A stretch of 64,000 bases of DNA, from contig NC_091390.1 in assembly GCF_038502225.1 (NCBI RefSeq), positions 10,664,187 to 10,728,186 on the forward strand. The letters run 5' to 3'. Below, piece by piece: positions 31,274-44,168 of this stretch; positions within the stretch are counted from its first letter, which is position 1; each line of letters starts with the position of its first letter. The DNA is from Cherax quadricarinatus. Lineage: Eukaryota; Arthropoda; Malacostraca; Decapoda; Parastacidae. The notes beneath the pieces are model-generated. The model did no database searches, was not told where the DNA came from, and saw only the letters and a list, made by a program, of their open reading frames with translations. The position numbers and the translations under genes are program-made.

Positions 31274-34200
31274 CAGCTTATCAGGGTTATATATCACCAC
31301 TCTACCAGCTTACTAGGGTTATATACCACCACTCTACCAGCTTACTAGGGTTATATACCACCACTCTACCAGCTTACTAGGGTTATATACCACCACTCTA
31401 CCAGCTTACTAGGGTTATATATCACTACCAGCTTACCAGGGTTATATACCACCACTCTACCAGCTTACTAGGGTTATATACCACCACTCTACCAGCTTAC
31501 TAGGGTTATATATCACTACCAGCTTACCAGGGTTATATACCACCACTCTACCAGCTTACTAGGGTTATATACCACCACTCTACCAGCTTATCAGGGTTAT
31601 AAACCACCACTCTACCAGCTTACTAGGGTTATATACCACTACCAGCTTACTAGGGTTATATACCACCACTCTACCAGCTTACTAGGGTTATATACCACAA
31701 CTCCACCAGCTTACCAGGGTTATATACCACCTCTACCAGCTTACTAGGGTTATATACCACCACTACCAGGTTACCAGGGTTATATACCACCACTACCAGC
31801 TTACTAGGGTTATATACCACTACCAGCTTACTAGGGTTATATACCACAACTCCACCAGCTTACCAGGGTTATATACCACCACTCTACCAGCTTACTAGGG
31901 TTATATACCACTACCAGCTTACTAGGATTATATAACACAACTCCACCAGCTTACCAGGGTTATATAGCACCATTACCAGCTTACTAGGGTTATATACCAC
32001 CACTCTACCAGCTTACCAGGGTTATATACCACAACTCTGACAGCTTACCAGGGTTATATGCCACAACTCTACCAGCTTACCAGGGTTATATACCACAACT
32101 CTACCAGCTTACCAGGGTTATATACCACCACTCTACCAGCTTACCAGGGTTATATACCACCACTCTACCAGCTTACCAGGGTTATATACCACAACTCTAC
32201 CAGCTACCAGGGATATATACCACAGCTCTACCAGCTTACCAGGGTTATATACCACAACTCTACCAGCTTAGCAGGGTTATATACCACAAGTCTACCAGCT
32301 TGCCAGGGATATATACACCACAACTCTACCAGCTTACCAGGGATATATACCACAACTCTACCAGCTTACCAGGGCTATATGCCACAACTCTACCAGCTTA
32401 CCAGGGCTATATACTACAACTCTACCAGCTTACCAGGGTTATATACCACCACCCTACCAGCTTACCAGGGTTATATACCACCACTCTACCAGCTTACCAG
32501 GGTTATATACCACAACTCTACCAGCTTACCAGGGTTATATACCACAACTCTACCAGCTTACCAGGGATATATACCACAACTCTACCAGCTTACCAGGGAT
32601 ATATACCACAACTATACCAGCTTACCAGGGCTATATGCCACAACTCTACCAACTTACCAGGGCTATATACTACAACTCTACCAGCTTACCAGGGTTATAT
32701 ACCACCACCCTACCAGCTTACCAGGGTTATATACCACCACTCTACCAGCTTACCAGGGCTATATACTACAACTCTACCAGATTACCAGGGTTATATACCA
32801 CCACTCTACCAGCTTACCAGGGTTATATACCACAACTCTTCCAGCTTACCAGGGTTATATACCACAACTCTACCAGCTTACCAGGGATATATACCACAAC
32901 TCCAGCTTACCAGGGATATATACCACAACTCTACCAGCTTACCAGGGATATATACCACAACTCTACCAGCTTACCAGGGATATATACCACAACTCTACCA
33001 GCTTACCAGGGCTATATGCCACAGCTCTCCCAGCTTACCAGGGCTATATACTACAACTCTACCAGCTTACCAGGTATATATACCACAACTCTACCAGCTT
33101 ACCAGGGATATATACCACAACTCTACCAGCTTACCAGGGATATATACCACAACTCTACCAGCTTACCTGGGATACATAACACAACTCTACAGCTTACCTG
33201 GGATATATACCACAACTCTGCCAGCTTACCAGGAATATATACCACAACTGTACCAGCTTACCAGGGCTATATACCACAACTCTACCAGCTTACCAGGGAT
33301 ATATACCACAACTCTACCAGTTTTCCAGGGTTATATACCAAAACTCTACCAGCTTACCAGGGCTATATACCACAACTCTACGAGCTTACTAGGGATATAT
33401 ACCAGAACTCTACCAGCTTACTTTGGATATATACCACAACTCTACAAGCTTACCTGGGATATATACCACAACTCTACCAGCATTCCTGGGATATATACCA
33501 CAACTCTACCAGCATACCAGGGTTATATTCCACAACTCTACCAGCTTTCCAGGGATATATACCACAACTCTACCAGCTTACCTGGGATATATACCACAAC
33601 TCTACCAGCTTATCTGGGATATATACCACAACTCTACCAGCTTACCAGGGCTATATACCACAACTCTACCAGCTTACCAGGGCTATATACCACAACTCTA
33701 CCAGTTTACCAGAGCTATATACCACAACTCTACCAGCTTACCAGGGCTATATACCACAACTCTACCAGCTTACCAGGGTTATATACCTCAACTCTACCAG
33801 TTTCAGGGCTATACATCACAACTCTACCAGCTTACCAGGGTTATATACCAAAACTCTACCAGCTTACCAGGGCTATATACCACAACTCTACCAGCTTACC
33901 AGTGTTATATACCTCAACTCTACCAGTTTCAGGGCTATACATCACAACTCTACCAGCTTACCAGGGTTATATACCACAACTCTACCAGCTTACCAGGGCT
34001 ATATACCACAACTCTACCAGCTTACCAGGGTTATATACCTGAACTCTACCAGTTTCAGGGCTATACATCACAACTCTACCAGCTTACCAGGGCTATATAC
34101 CACAACTCTACCAGCTTACCAGGGCTATATACCACAACTCTACCAGCTTACCAGGGTTATATACCTCAACTCTACCAGTTTCAGGGCTATACATCACAAC

Positions 34201-34455
34201 TCTACCAGCTTACCAGGGCTATATACCACAACTCTACCAGCTTACCAGGGCTAAATACCACAACTCTACCAGCTTAACAGGGTTATATACCACAACTCTA
34301 CCAGCTTACCAGGGCTATATACCACAACTCTACCAGCTTACCAGGGCTATATACCACAACTCTACCAGCTTACCAGGGCTATATACCACAACTCTACCAG
34401 CTTACCAGGGCTATATACCACAACTCTACCAGCTTACCAGGGCTATATACCACAG
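31274..34455 (+). repeat. 32-bp tandem array, about 99 units, two subtypes
   Basis: Core TTACCAGGGTTATATACCAC then CACTCTACCAGC. Units up to about 32010 carry ACTAGGG and ACCACCACTC; later units carry ACCAGGG and ACCACAACTC. A 126-bp higher-order unit is visible at 33786-34200. Frames of up to 580 codons are open because three 32-bp units contain no stop in some frames; they are not genes. Confidence 0.95.
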
Positions 34456-34659
34456 GGTTCCATTAGGTTACTGGTACAGTGTACCCTTAGTTAAGCATCC
34501 GCTATCCTTTACTAACTTCTCTCTCTCCACCCTATCCCGTCTTTCTTCTGTTCACCCTATCTCTCTTCCTTCTTCCTTCTGTCCCTCCCACCAACCCTTT
34601 TCCTACCTTCCCACTTACCATGCCTCACAATCTTAGCTTCACTCCCAGCCTCTACGTTC
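34456..34659. other. Pyrimidine-rich spacer
   Basis: C/T-rich text between two arrays; no gene. Confidence 0.35.
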
Positions 34660-35415
34660 CTCAGCCGCTCCATTCTTCATCCCCTCCATTCCTCAGCCCC
34701 TCCATTCTTCATCCTCTCCATTATTCATCCCTTCCATTCCTTAGCCCCTCCATTCTTCATCCCCTCCATTCCTCAGCCCCTCCATTCATCCCCTCCATTC
34801 CTCAGTCCCTCCATTCCCCAGTCCATTCCTCAGACCCTTCATTTCTCATTCCCTCCATTCCTCAGTCCATCCTTTCATCTGTCCATCCATTCCTCATTCT
34901 CTCCATTCCTCAGTCCCTCCATTCATCAGTCCCTCCATTCCTCAGTCCCTCCATTCCTCAGACCCTCCATTTCTCAGTCCCTCTATTCCGCATCCCCTCC
35001 ATTCCTTATCCCCTCTATTCATCAGTTCCTCCATTCCTTAGTCCCTCCATTCATTATTTCCTCCATTTTTCATTTCCTCCATTCCTCAGTCCCTCCATTC
35101 CTTAGTCCCTCCATTCCTCAGTCCCTCCATTCCTCAATCCCTCCATTCCTTAGTCCCTCCATTCCTTAGTCCCTCCACTCCTCAGTCCCTCCATTCCTTA
35201 GTCCCTCCACTCCTCAGTCCCTCCATTCCTCAGTCCCTCCATTCCTCAGTCCCTCCATTCCTTAGTCCCTCCACTCCTCAGTCCCTCCATTCCTCAGTCC
35301 CTCCATTCCTCAGTCCCTCCATTCCTCAGTCCCTCCATTCCTCAGTCCCTCCATTCCTCAGTCCCTCCATTCCTCAGCCCCCCCTCTCCTCAGCCCCTCC
35401 ATTCCTCATCCAGTT
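34660..35415 (+). repeat. 16-bp pyrimidine-rich tandem array
   Basis: The unit is CCTCCATTCCTCAGTC with C/T and CAGT/TAGT/CATC variants, about 45 copies. Units are most uniform at 35095-35370 and more diverged at the left. A frame of 161 codons inside is repeat-derived. Confidence 0.9.
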
Positions 35416-35785
35416 ATCCTCTTGCTCCAATTACACGGTCTCCCTCCCTCCAATCACCCCCTCCCTCCTATTATCTTCTCCCCTCCCTCCATCCACTCCT
35501 CCCCCTCCCATACCCTGCCCTTTCATTTACGTTAAGCCGCAGCTGCCGAGCACGGGACTAGCCCCAGGCTGGGGGCTAGAGGGAATAACAGACACGGTAT
35601 GGCAAATCTGGCAGTAGAGAACGTTGGGAAAGTGAGAGAGAAGTGAGAGACTGAGAGAGTATGGAAAAGGAGAGAGAGAGAGAAAGCGAAAGAAACAGTA
35701 AATAGAGAAAAAAAAGTGAGAGAGAGAAAGGAAGAGTGAGCGGGAGTGAAAGAGAGAGAGTGAGAGAGAATGAGAGCGAAAGAGT
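35416..35785. repeat. Pyrimidine tract followed by GA-rich tract
   Basis: 35416-35520 is C/T-rich; 35625-35784 is GAGA-rich with scattered other bases. The GA-rich part is probably continuous in origin with the pure GA tract at 36326-36528, split by a LINE insertion. Confidence 0.5.
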
Positions 35786-36325
35786 CTACCTGGAGGGTAT
35801 TCCAGGGATCAACGTCCCCGCGGCCCGGTTCACGACCAGGCCTCCCGGTGGATCATGGCCTGATCAACTAGGCTGTTACTGCTGGCCGCAAGTAGTCCAA
35901 CGTACGAGCCACAGCCTGGCTGATACGGCACTGACTTTAAGTATCTGTCCAGCTACCTCTTGAAGGCAGTCAGGGACCTATTGGTAATTCCCCTTATGCT
36001 TGATGGGAGGCTGTTGAACAGTCTTGGACCTCGGACACTTATGGTATTTTCTCTTAATGTACTAATGGCGCCCCTACTTTTCACTAGGGGTAAGTTGCAT
36101 CGCCTACCAAGTTTTTTGCTTTCGTTGGGAGTGATTTCTGTGTGCAGATTAGGGACCATTCCTCCTAGGATTTTCCAAGTGTAGAATATGATATATCTCT
36201 CTCGCCTGTGTTCCAGTGAGTACAAGTCAAGTGCTTCCAGGCGTCCCCAGTAGTTAAGATGTTTGATGGAACTTATACGTGCAGTAAAGGTTCTCTGTAC
36301 ATTCTCTAGATCTTCAGCTTCACCT
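35786..36325 (-). pseudogene. LINE ORF2 C-terminal region with TACCTGGAG tail, minus strand
   Basis: Read on minus from 36325: LENVQRTFTARISSIKHLNY, LDLYSLEHRRERYIIFYTWK, ISVRGPRLFNSLPSSIR, then FKR, a TAG, and LDRYLKSVP. This is the thumb and C-terminal end typical of CR1/L2-like LINE ORF2 (LExVQRxFT; GPRLFNSLP; LDxYLxxVPxxP). After the frame ends it runs into CCCCGCGG and the TACCTGGAG tail. GAGAGCGAAAGAG (35772-35784) and GAGAGAGAAAGAG (36326-36338) may be a TSD, but both lie in GA repeats. Catalytic RT motifs are absent. Confidence 0.75.
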
Positions 36326-36532
<207 letters not shown>

Positions 36533-37150
36533 CCCGGGAAAGAAGTTGATATCCATGGGGTGAAATTTGACTCCAAACTAACCATGAAGAACCATGTTGT
36601 AAATCTTGCAAACAAGGCAGCCAGGAAGCTTACAGCACTTCGCCATATCTCCCATCTGCTTGACAGTAGGGGTTGCAAGATCCTGTACGAGGCACAAGTA
36701 CGCTCGCACCTTGAGTATGCTCCACTTTCTTGGTTTGCCTGCCCCTCCTCTCATCTGCGACTGCTTGACAGAGTAGAGAACAGAGCAAGACGTCTCATCT
36801 CTCGCCTGGACCCATCTTGGATAGATCTGTCATTTCAGCAGAGCCTTCAACACAGGAGGTATGTGGGTGGCCATACTGTTATGTACAAGGCCGACATTGG
36901 CTCCACTTCGAGGACAGAGTGAAGCAATACCACAAGACGGGCAGCCAGCAGCAACTTCACTCTGGCTGTACCCTTCTCCAGAACATCACTCCATCTGAGA
37001 TCATACATACCCAGGATGACTCGAGTATGGAACACATTCGTACAGCATAATGATGTCAACGAGATAAAGTCAGTTGATCAAATGAAAATGCTGGTCCACA
37101 GATGGCTCCAACTTCATCCTGTTCCCTACTTGTATGTCTCATAACAATAA
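36533..37150 (+). pseudogene. C-terminal RT region of another LINE, plus strand
   Basis: The frame reads VDIHGVKFDSKLTMKNHVVN, KAARKLTALRHISHLLDSRG, ILYEAQVRSHLEYAPLSW, then LLDRVENRARRLI. This is the common LINE segment LGVxxDxxLTMxxH ... YxxxVRSxLEYAxxxW ... LxxVxxRAxRLI. A stop at 36920 is followed in another frame by SYIPRMTRVWNTFV and VDQMKMLVHRWLQLHP, the usual C-terminal end. The 5' end is truncated at the GA tract. The clade is not clear to me. Confidence 0.7.
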
Positions 37151-37564
37151 AAATGCTTTCAAATGAGCTGATGTAGGTAACAACTCTTAGCTTGTCATTA
37201 AAATTGGGAATCCTTAACCTGTAAATAGCTTGTCAATAAAGCTAGAGATCCTTAACTTAACCTTGTCAAATCCTGTGTAAAAAAAAGGAGGGAGGGGAAG
37301 AGAGGGCATGGCAAAGAAAGAAAAGGCAAATAGGAAGAGAGGTGAAGTAGGTAGAAACAGGCCTCTCGCAGGATCACCATCTGGAAAAGGCTTGGGCCGG
37401 GACAAGACCTGGGAACCTACCACAGTGTAGGTATGGAAGAGGTAGAGAAGGAGGCGAGAGGAGGAGGTAGAGGGAGGATGGAAGAAGGGAAGAGGACGTA
37501 AAGGAAGGAGCAAAGAGGAGAGACGAGGAAGAGGGAAGTACCAGCCTATTAAATTAGATTAATT
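37151..37564. other. LINE 3' UTR-like and purine-rich DNA
   Basis: 37150-37265 has two copies of a phrase around TAGCTTGTCAATAAAGCTAG / TTAGCTTGTCATTAAAATTG, perhaps the end of the preceding LINE. 37280-37550 is G/A-rich without a recognised feature. Confidence 0.35.
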
Positions 37565-39160
37565 AAAACATACGAACATTAAGAATGAACACTGCTGCAG
37601 GCCTACTGGCCCTTGTGAGGCAGGTCCAAGTCTCCCACCAGCTTAAACCATTGACCCAACCTAGTTAGGTCAGGTCACATCCACTTAAGGAATGAGCTAT
37701 TAGCACAAGCTAGTCAAGTCCAACTCACACCCACCCACACCCACTCATGTATTTATCTAACCTATTTTTAAAGCTACACAACGTTTTAGCCTCAATAACT
37801 GTACTGGGGAGTTTGTTCCACTCATCCACAACTCTATTACCAAACCAGAACTTTCATCTATCCTTCCTGAATCCGATTTTTTCCAACTTAAAACCATTGC
37901 TGCGAGTCCTGTCTTGGCTAGATATTTTCAGCACGCTATTTACATCCCCTTTATTTATTCCTGTTTTCCATTTATACAACTCAATCATATCCCCCCTAAT
38001 TCTACGCCTTTCTAGAGAGTGCAGATTCAGGGCCTCAGTCTATCCTCATAGGGAAGATTTCTGATACATGGGATCAACTTTGTCATCCTCTTTTGTACGT
38101 TTTCCAGAGCATTTATATCCATTCTGTAATACGGTGACCAGAACTGTGCAGCATAATCTAAATGAGACCTAACCAAGGATGTATAGAGTTGAAGAACAAC
38201 CTGAGGACTTCTATTATTTATACTTCTAGATATGAAGCCAAGAAATCTGTTAGCTTTATTGCGAACACTAATGCACTGTTGTCTTGGTTTTAGATTACTG
38301 CTAACCAGAACTCCTAAATCCTTTTTGCAATCAGTAGTATTAAGATCTACATTATTTAGTTTATATGTGGTATGGTTATTGTCCTGTCCAATGTTGAGAA
38401 CTCCGACCATTGTATCAGTCTATTCAAATCTTCCTGGAGTGCTCTAGAGTCCTCATTAAAATGAATTCGACGGCCTATTTTGGTGTCTTTGGCAAACATG
38501 CTTATGTCTCTATTTATTCCCTCATCTATGTCGTTTATAAAGATTGTGAACAACAGGAGGCCCAACACTGACCCCTGAGGAACACCGCTCGTGACGTTTC
38601 CCCACTCTGATTTCTCCTAATCATGAAAACTCTCTGCTGTCTAACTGTCAACCATGCCTCTACCCACGAAAATTTTCTCCTATTCCGTGTGCCTTAACTT
38701 TCCTCAATAGTCTCTGATGTGGGACCCTGTCAAAAGCCTTACTGAAGTCCATATACACAATATCATATTCATTACCATGATCTACCTCCTCAAACACCTT
38801 AGTGAAAAACGTTAATAAATTCGTAAGGCAGGAACGCCCCTTTGTAAAACCATGCTGAGATTCATTAATCAATTTATGCTTTTCAAGATGGCTACGAACT
38901 GCCTCGGCAATTATTGATTCCATAAATTTTCCCATTATGGAGGTAAGGCTTATTGGTATATAGTTCGAAGCTAAGGACCTGTCACCTGTCTTGTAAATAG
39001 GTATCACATTTGCCATTTTCCACTTATCCACCCCCGGAACTCTCTCCAGGTAAACTCCAGGTAAACCATGCCAGTTTGTAGTGATATGTTGATAAGATTA
39101 GAACCCTTGAATACAGTTCATCAGGACCTGGGGATTTGTTAGGTTATAGTTTATTAGGCC
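37565..39160 (-). pseudogene. CR1-like LINE, 5'-truncated and decayed copy
   Basis: Minus-strand pieces align in order with the better copy at the right end of the window. 38660-39031 gives MANVIPIYKTGDRSLASNY (next residues IPISL, where the family has RPISL) and YMDFSKAFDRVPHQRLL. 38356-38568 gives INDIDEGINRDISMFAKD, so the catalytic FADD is FAKD. 38027-38410 gives KDLGVLVSSNLKPRQQC and LVRSHLDYAAQFWSPYYRMD. 37565-37745 is the 3' UTR with GAACACTGCTGCAGGCCTAC. A 32-bp piece of another LINE tail lies near 39035-39066. The 5' break at about 39156 adjoins the 22-bp satellite. Confidence 0.85.
39035..39066. mobile_element. About 32-bp fragment of the TACCTGGAG-tailed LINE inside the CR1-like copy
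   Basis: Compared with the intact copy, CACTTATC...ATGCCAG is split by ACCCCCGGAACTCTCTCCAG followed by GTAAACTCCAGGTAAACC. Inverted this is the tail TTTACCTGGAG repeats and GTTCCGGGGGT. No clear TSD; about five host bases seem lost. Confidence 0.55.
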
Positions 39161-39720
39161 TACTAAACTAGTATCTTAAGACTACTGAACATACATTTAA
39201 AGGTTTCTAAACTAGTATATTAGGCCTAATAAACTAGTATATTAGGCCTAATAAACTAGTATATTAGGCCTAATAAACTAGTATATTAGGCTTAAAATAT
39301 TAGGCCTAATAAACTAGCATATTAGGTCTAATAAACTAGTATATTAGGCCTAATAAACTAGTATATTAGGCATAAACTATATTAAGCCTAATAAACTAGT
39401 ATATTAGGCCTAATAAACTAGTATATTAGGCCTAATAAACTAGTATATTAGGCCTAATAAACTAGTATATTAGGCCTAATAAACTAGTATATTAGGCCTA
39501 ATAAACTAGTATATTAGGCCTAATAAACTAGTATATTAGGCCTAATAAACTAGTATATTAGGCTTAATAAACTATATTAGGCCTAATAAACTAGTATATT
39601 AGGCTTAAACTATATTAAGCCTAATAAACTAGTATATTAGGCCTAATAAACTAGTATATTAGGCTTAATAAACTATTTTAGGCCTTATAAACTAGTATAT
39701 TAGGCCTAATAAACTAAACT
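39145..39720 (+). repeat. 22-bp satellite, subtype 1
   Basis: The unit is built on AGGCCTAATAAACTAGTATA plus TT, about 26 copies with a few short forms. It shares 15 of 22 positions with the subtype at 40001-43185 when aligned at TTAG.CCT and ACTAGTA. Confidence 0.9.
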
Positions 39721-40000
39721 TACGCTGAGAGTTTAATATTATCAAGGTAGGAAGTGTATCTTGTTAAATTAACATCGTGTAATTACTGTATCTTAAGCAC
39801 ATTGAACTAGAAATCTTAGCCTACTAGTCTAGGTTCTTATACTAGATTACAAAGCCTACTGAAGTAATATTAGATTTGTTAAAATAATTTCCTAGGCCTA
39901 CTAAACTAATATCCTAAACCTATTGCACTAGTATCTTAGGCCTAATAGGGTAATATAGAAAACCTATAAAACGAGTATCGATGGCCTTTTAAACTAGTAA
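39721..40000. repeat. Decayed 22-bp satellite units
   Basis: CTAGGCCTACTAAACTAATA, CCTAAACCTATTGCACTAGT and ACCTATAAAACGAGTATCGA are successive 22-bp-spaced relics intermediate between the two homogeneous subtypes. Confidence 0.7.
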
Positions 40001-43000
40001 GTTAGACCTGCCACACTAGTAAGTTAGACCTGCCACACAAGTTAGACCTGTCACACTAGTAAGTTAGACCTGCCACACTAGTAAGTTAGACCTGCCACAC
40101 TAGTAAGTTAGACCTGCCACACTAGTTAGACCTGTCACACTAGTAAGTTAGACCTGCCACACTAGTAAGTTAGACCTGCCACACTAGTAAGTTAGACCTG
40201 CCACACTAGTAAGTTAGACCTGCCACACTAGTAAGACCTGCCACACTAGTAAGTTAGACCTGCCACACTAGTAAGTTAGACCTGCCACACTAGTTAGACC
40301 TGTCACACTAGTAAGTTAGACCTGTCACACTAGTAAGTTAGACCTGCCACACTAGTAAGTTAGACCTGCCACACTAGTAAGTTAGACCTGCCACACTAGT
40401 AAGTTAAACCTGCCACACTAGTAAGTTAGACCTGCCACACTAGTAAGTTAGACCTGCCACACTAGTAAGTTAGACCTGCCACACTAGTTAGACCTGCCAC
40501 ACTAGTAAGTTAGACCTCCCACACTAGTAAGTTAGACCTGCCACACTAGTAAGTTAGACCTGCCACACTAGTTAGACCTGTCACACTAGTAAGTTAGACC
40601 TGTCACACTAGTAAGTTAGACCTGCCACACTAGTAAGTTAGACCTGCCACACTAGTAAGTTAGACCTGCCACACTAGTAAGTTAGACCTACCACACTAGT
40701 AAGTTAGACCTGCCACACTAGTTAGACCTGCTACACTAGTAAGTTAGACCTGCCACACTAGTTAGATATGCCATACTAGTAAGTTAGACCTGCAACACTA
40801 GTAAGTTAGACCTGCCACACTAGTAAGTTAGACCTGCCACACTAGTAAGTTAGACTTGCCACACTAGTAAGTTAGACCTGCCACACTAGTAAGTTAGGCC
40901 TGCCACACTAGTAAGTTAGACCTGCCACACTAGTAAGTTAGACCTGCCACACTAGTAAGTTAGACCTGCCACACTAGTAAGTTAGACCTGCCACACTAGT
41001 AAGTTAGACCTGCCACACTAGTAAGTTAGACCTGCCACACTAGTAAGTTAGACCTGCCACACTAGTAAGTTAGACCTGCCACACTAGTAAGTTAGACCTG
41101 CCACACTAGTAAGTTAGACCTGCCACACTAGTAAGTTAGAGCTGCCACACTAGTAAGTTAGAGCTGCCACACTAGTAAGTTAGACTAGTAAGTTAGACCT
41201 GCCACACTAGTAAGTTAGACCTGACCTGCCACACTAGTTAGTTAGACCTGCCACACTAGTTAGTTAGATCTGCCACACTAGTAAGTTAGACCTGTAAGTT
41301 AGACCTGCCACACTAGTGCCACAAGTTAGACCTGTCACACTAGTAAGTTAGACCTGTCACACTAGTAAGTTAGACCTGCCACACTAGTAAGTTAGACCTG
41401 CCACACTAGTAAGTTAGACCTGCCACACTAGTAAGTTAGCCACCTGCTGCACACTAGTAAGTTAGACCTGCCACACTAGTTAGACATGCCACACTAGTAA
41501 GTTAGACCTGCCACACTAGTAAGTTAGACCTGCCACACTAGTAAGTTAGACCTGCCACACTAGTTAGTTAGACCTGCCACACTAGTTAGTTAGATCTGCC
41601 ACACTAGTAAGTTAGACCTGCCACACTATTAAGTTAGACCTGCCACACTAGTAAGTTAGACCTGCCACACTAGTTAGACCTGTCACACTAGTAAGTTAGA
41701 CCTGTCACACTAGTAAGTTAGACCTGCCACACTAGTAAGTTAGACCTGCCACACTAGTAAGTTAGACCTGCCACACTAGTAAGTTAGACCTACCACACTA
41801 GTAAGTTAGACCTGCCACACTAGTTAGACCTGCTACACTAGTAAGTTAGACCTGCCACACTAGTTAGACATGCCACACTAGTAAGTTAGACCTGCCACAC
41901 TAGTAAGTTAGACCTGCCACACTAGTAAGTTAGACCTGCCACACTAGTAAGTTAGACCTGCCACACTAGTAAGTTAGACCTGCCACACTAGTAAGTTAGA
42001 CCTGCCACACTAGTAAGTTAGACCTGCCACACTAGTAAGTTAGACCTGCCACACTAGTAAGTTAGACCTGCTACACTACACTAGTAAGTTAGACCTGCCA
42101 CACTAGTAAGTTAGACCTGCCACACTAGTAAGTTAGACCTGCCACACTAGTAAGTTAGACCTGCCACACTAGTTAGTTAGACCTGCCACACTAGTTAGTT
42201 AGATCTGCCACACTAGTAAGTTAGACCTGCCACACTATTAAGTTAGACCTGCCACACTAGTAAGTTAGACCTGCCACACTAGTTAGACCTGTCACACTAG
42301 TAAGTTAGACCTGTCACACTAGTAAGTTAGACCTGCCACACTAGTAAGTTAGACCTGCCACACTAGTAAGTTAGACCTGCCACACTAGTAAGTTAGACCT
42401 GCCACACTAGTTAGACCTGTCACACTAGTAAGTTAGACCTGTCACACTAGTAAGTTAGACCTGCCACACTAGTAAGTTAGACCTGCCACACTAGTAAGTT
42501 AGACCTACCACACTAGTAAGTTAGACCTGCCACACTAGTTAGACCTGCTACACTAGTAAGTTAGACCTGCCACACTAGTTAGACATGCCACACTAGTAAG
42601 TTAGACCTGCCACACTAGTAAGTTAGACCTGCCACACTAGTAAGTTAGACCTACCACACTAGTAAGTTAGACCTGCCACACTAGTAAGTTAGACCTGCCA
42701 CACTAGTAAGTTAGACCTGCCACACTAGTAAGTTAGACCTGCCACACTAGTAAGTTAGACCTGCCACACTAGTAAGTTAGACCTACCACACTAGTAAGTT
42801 AGACCTGCCACACTAGTAAGTTAGACCTGCCACACTAGTAAGTTAGACCTGCCACACTAGTAAGTTAGACCTGCCACACTAGTAAGTTAGACCTGCCACA
42901 CTAGTTAGTTAGACCTGCCACACTAGTTAGTTAGATCTGCCACACTAGTAAGTTAGACCTACCACACTAGTAAGTTAGACCTGCCACACTAGAAAGTTAG

Positions 43001-43185
43001 ACCTGCCACACTAGTAAGTTAGACCTGCCACACTAGTAAGTTAGACCTGCCACACTAGTAAGTTAGGCCTACCACACTAGTAAGTTAGACCTGCCACACT
43101 AGTAAGTTAGGCCTTCCACACTAGTAAGTTAGACCGGCCACACTAGTAAGTTAGACCTACCACACTAGTAAGTTAGGCCTTTTAC
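40001..43185 (+). repeat. 22-bp satellite, subtype 2 (about 145 units)
   Basis: The unit is GTTAGACCTGCCACACTAGT plus AA. An 18-bp variant lacks four bases (ACTAGTTAGACC). The variants TGTCACAC, TACCACAC, TGCTACAC and AGATCTGCC recur in fixed orders, e.g. around 41550-41900 and 42160-42600, showing block copying. ACTAGT and TTAG predominate; no coding frame. Confidence 0.95.
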
Positions 43186-43474
43186 ATAAATTAGGCTTTC
43201 CACATATTAAAATAAGTTTCTTATTATGGTATGTCAGTCTAACTACGGAAAGTTATACCTACTTAACTAGCATTAGAAGTTCAGGCTTTCTACCCTAGTA
43301 CTCTATGGAGTAAGTAGGTACCTGGGTGTTAGTCGACTGGTGTGGGTCGCATCCTGGAGACAAAATTGGCCTAATTTGACCAAAATGCTAAGCATAACAA
43401 ACGGTTTTCTTTAAAGTATGTCACTGATGTCAACTATGTTTGTGTAAGTTGTGTCATGTACTTGTACAAATAAA

Positions 43475-43570
<96 letters not shown>

Positions 43571-43930
43571 TACATTGGTTAAATACCCTGAGACATTAAG
43601 TATATTATGCCTTGTACAGTAGTCACTGATGCTAATTATTGCTATTAAGGCCTACAATAGTGGAAAGGCCAGCCACTACGCTAGGCTAGGCCTACCAACC
43701 TGGTAAGTTAGGCCTCTCGTATCAGACGAGTTAGATCTATCACTGTTAGGCCTACACTAAAGGTTTCTTTTAAACTAGTTAGTCGTACACAAGCTACTAA
43801 GACCAATAATAGCGATGAGTTGGCTTCCCACGTTAATCAGAACTATACATGTACGGTTGCCCTACCATACTAGTATGTTAGGCCGGCAACACTAGTAGGG
43901 TATGTCTACTAAATATTCACTTTAAAAGTC
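43186..43930. repeat. Decayed 22-bp units interrupted by a retroposon with ATT tail
   Basis: 43186-43305 and 43640-43920 hold diverged units (TTAGGCTTTCCACATATTAA; TATGTTAGGCCGGCAACACT). 43310-43566 is a retroposon end: TACCTGGGTGTTAGTCGACT, ATGTACTTGTACAAATAAAT and then about 100 bp of ATT repeats. Its head resembles the fragments at 5440-5620. Confidence 0.65.
43470..43566 (+). repeat. ATT microsatellite, retroposon tail
   Basis: About 32 uninterrupted TAT/ATT triplets directly after CAAATAAA, which fits a LINE or SINE tail that then expanded. Confidence 0.9.
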
Positions 43931-44168
43931 ATGATTGAGGGTTAACACAAAATTTCAAGGGAGAGACTTGTTTGCAATGAAGGTTATCTTCGTTCCCATG
44001 TTGGTGCCTTCTGGAGCCTGGAACCCTCGGTGTGCTCTTGTGTGGTGGTGTTCCCATCTTGGTGCTCTTGGTATCTATACCCTCTCAGTGTTCCTTAGGA
44101 ATATTTGCTTATCAGTTTTTGTCTTCCTGGCCTCTGAAGCTCTGAAAGTACCCAACAAAGTGACCTCT

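Noticed and set aside
32058..34254. Overlapping open frames of 284-580 codons
   Set aside because: They come from the stop-free 32-bp unit and read the same 32-residue period in all frames; no start context, domain or non-repeat part.
34620..35105. Pro/Ser-rich protein of 161 residues
   Set aside because: Entirely within the 16-bp CCTCCATTCCTCAGTC array.
39145..39720. Arthropod telomere repeat TTAGG
   Set aside because: TTAGG occurs once per 22-bp unit, not in tandem.
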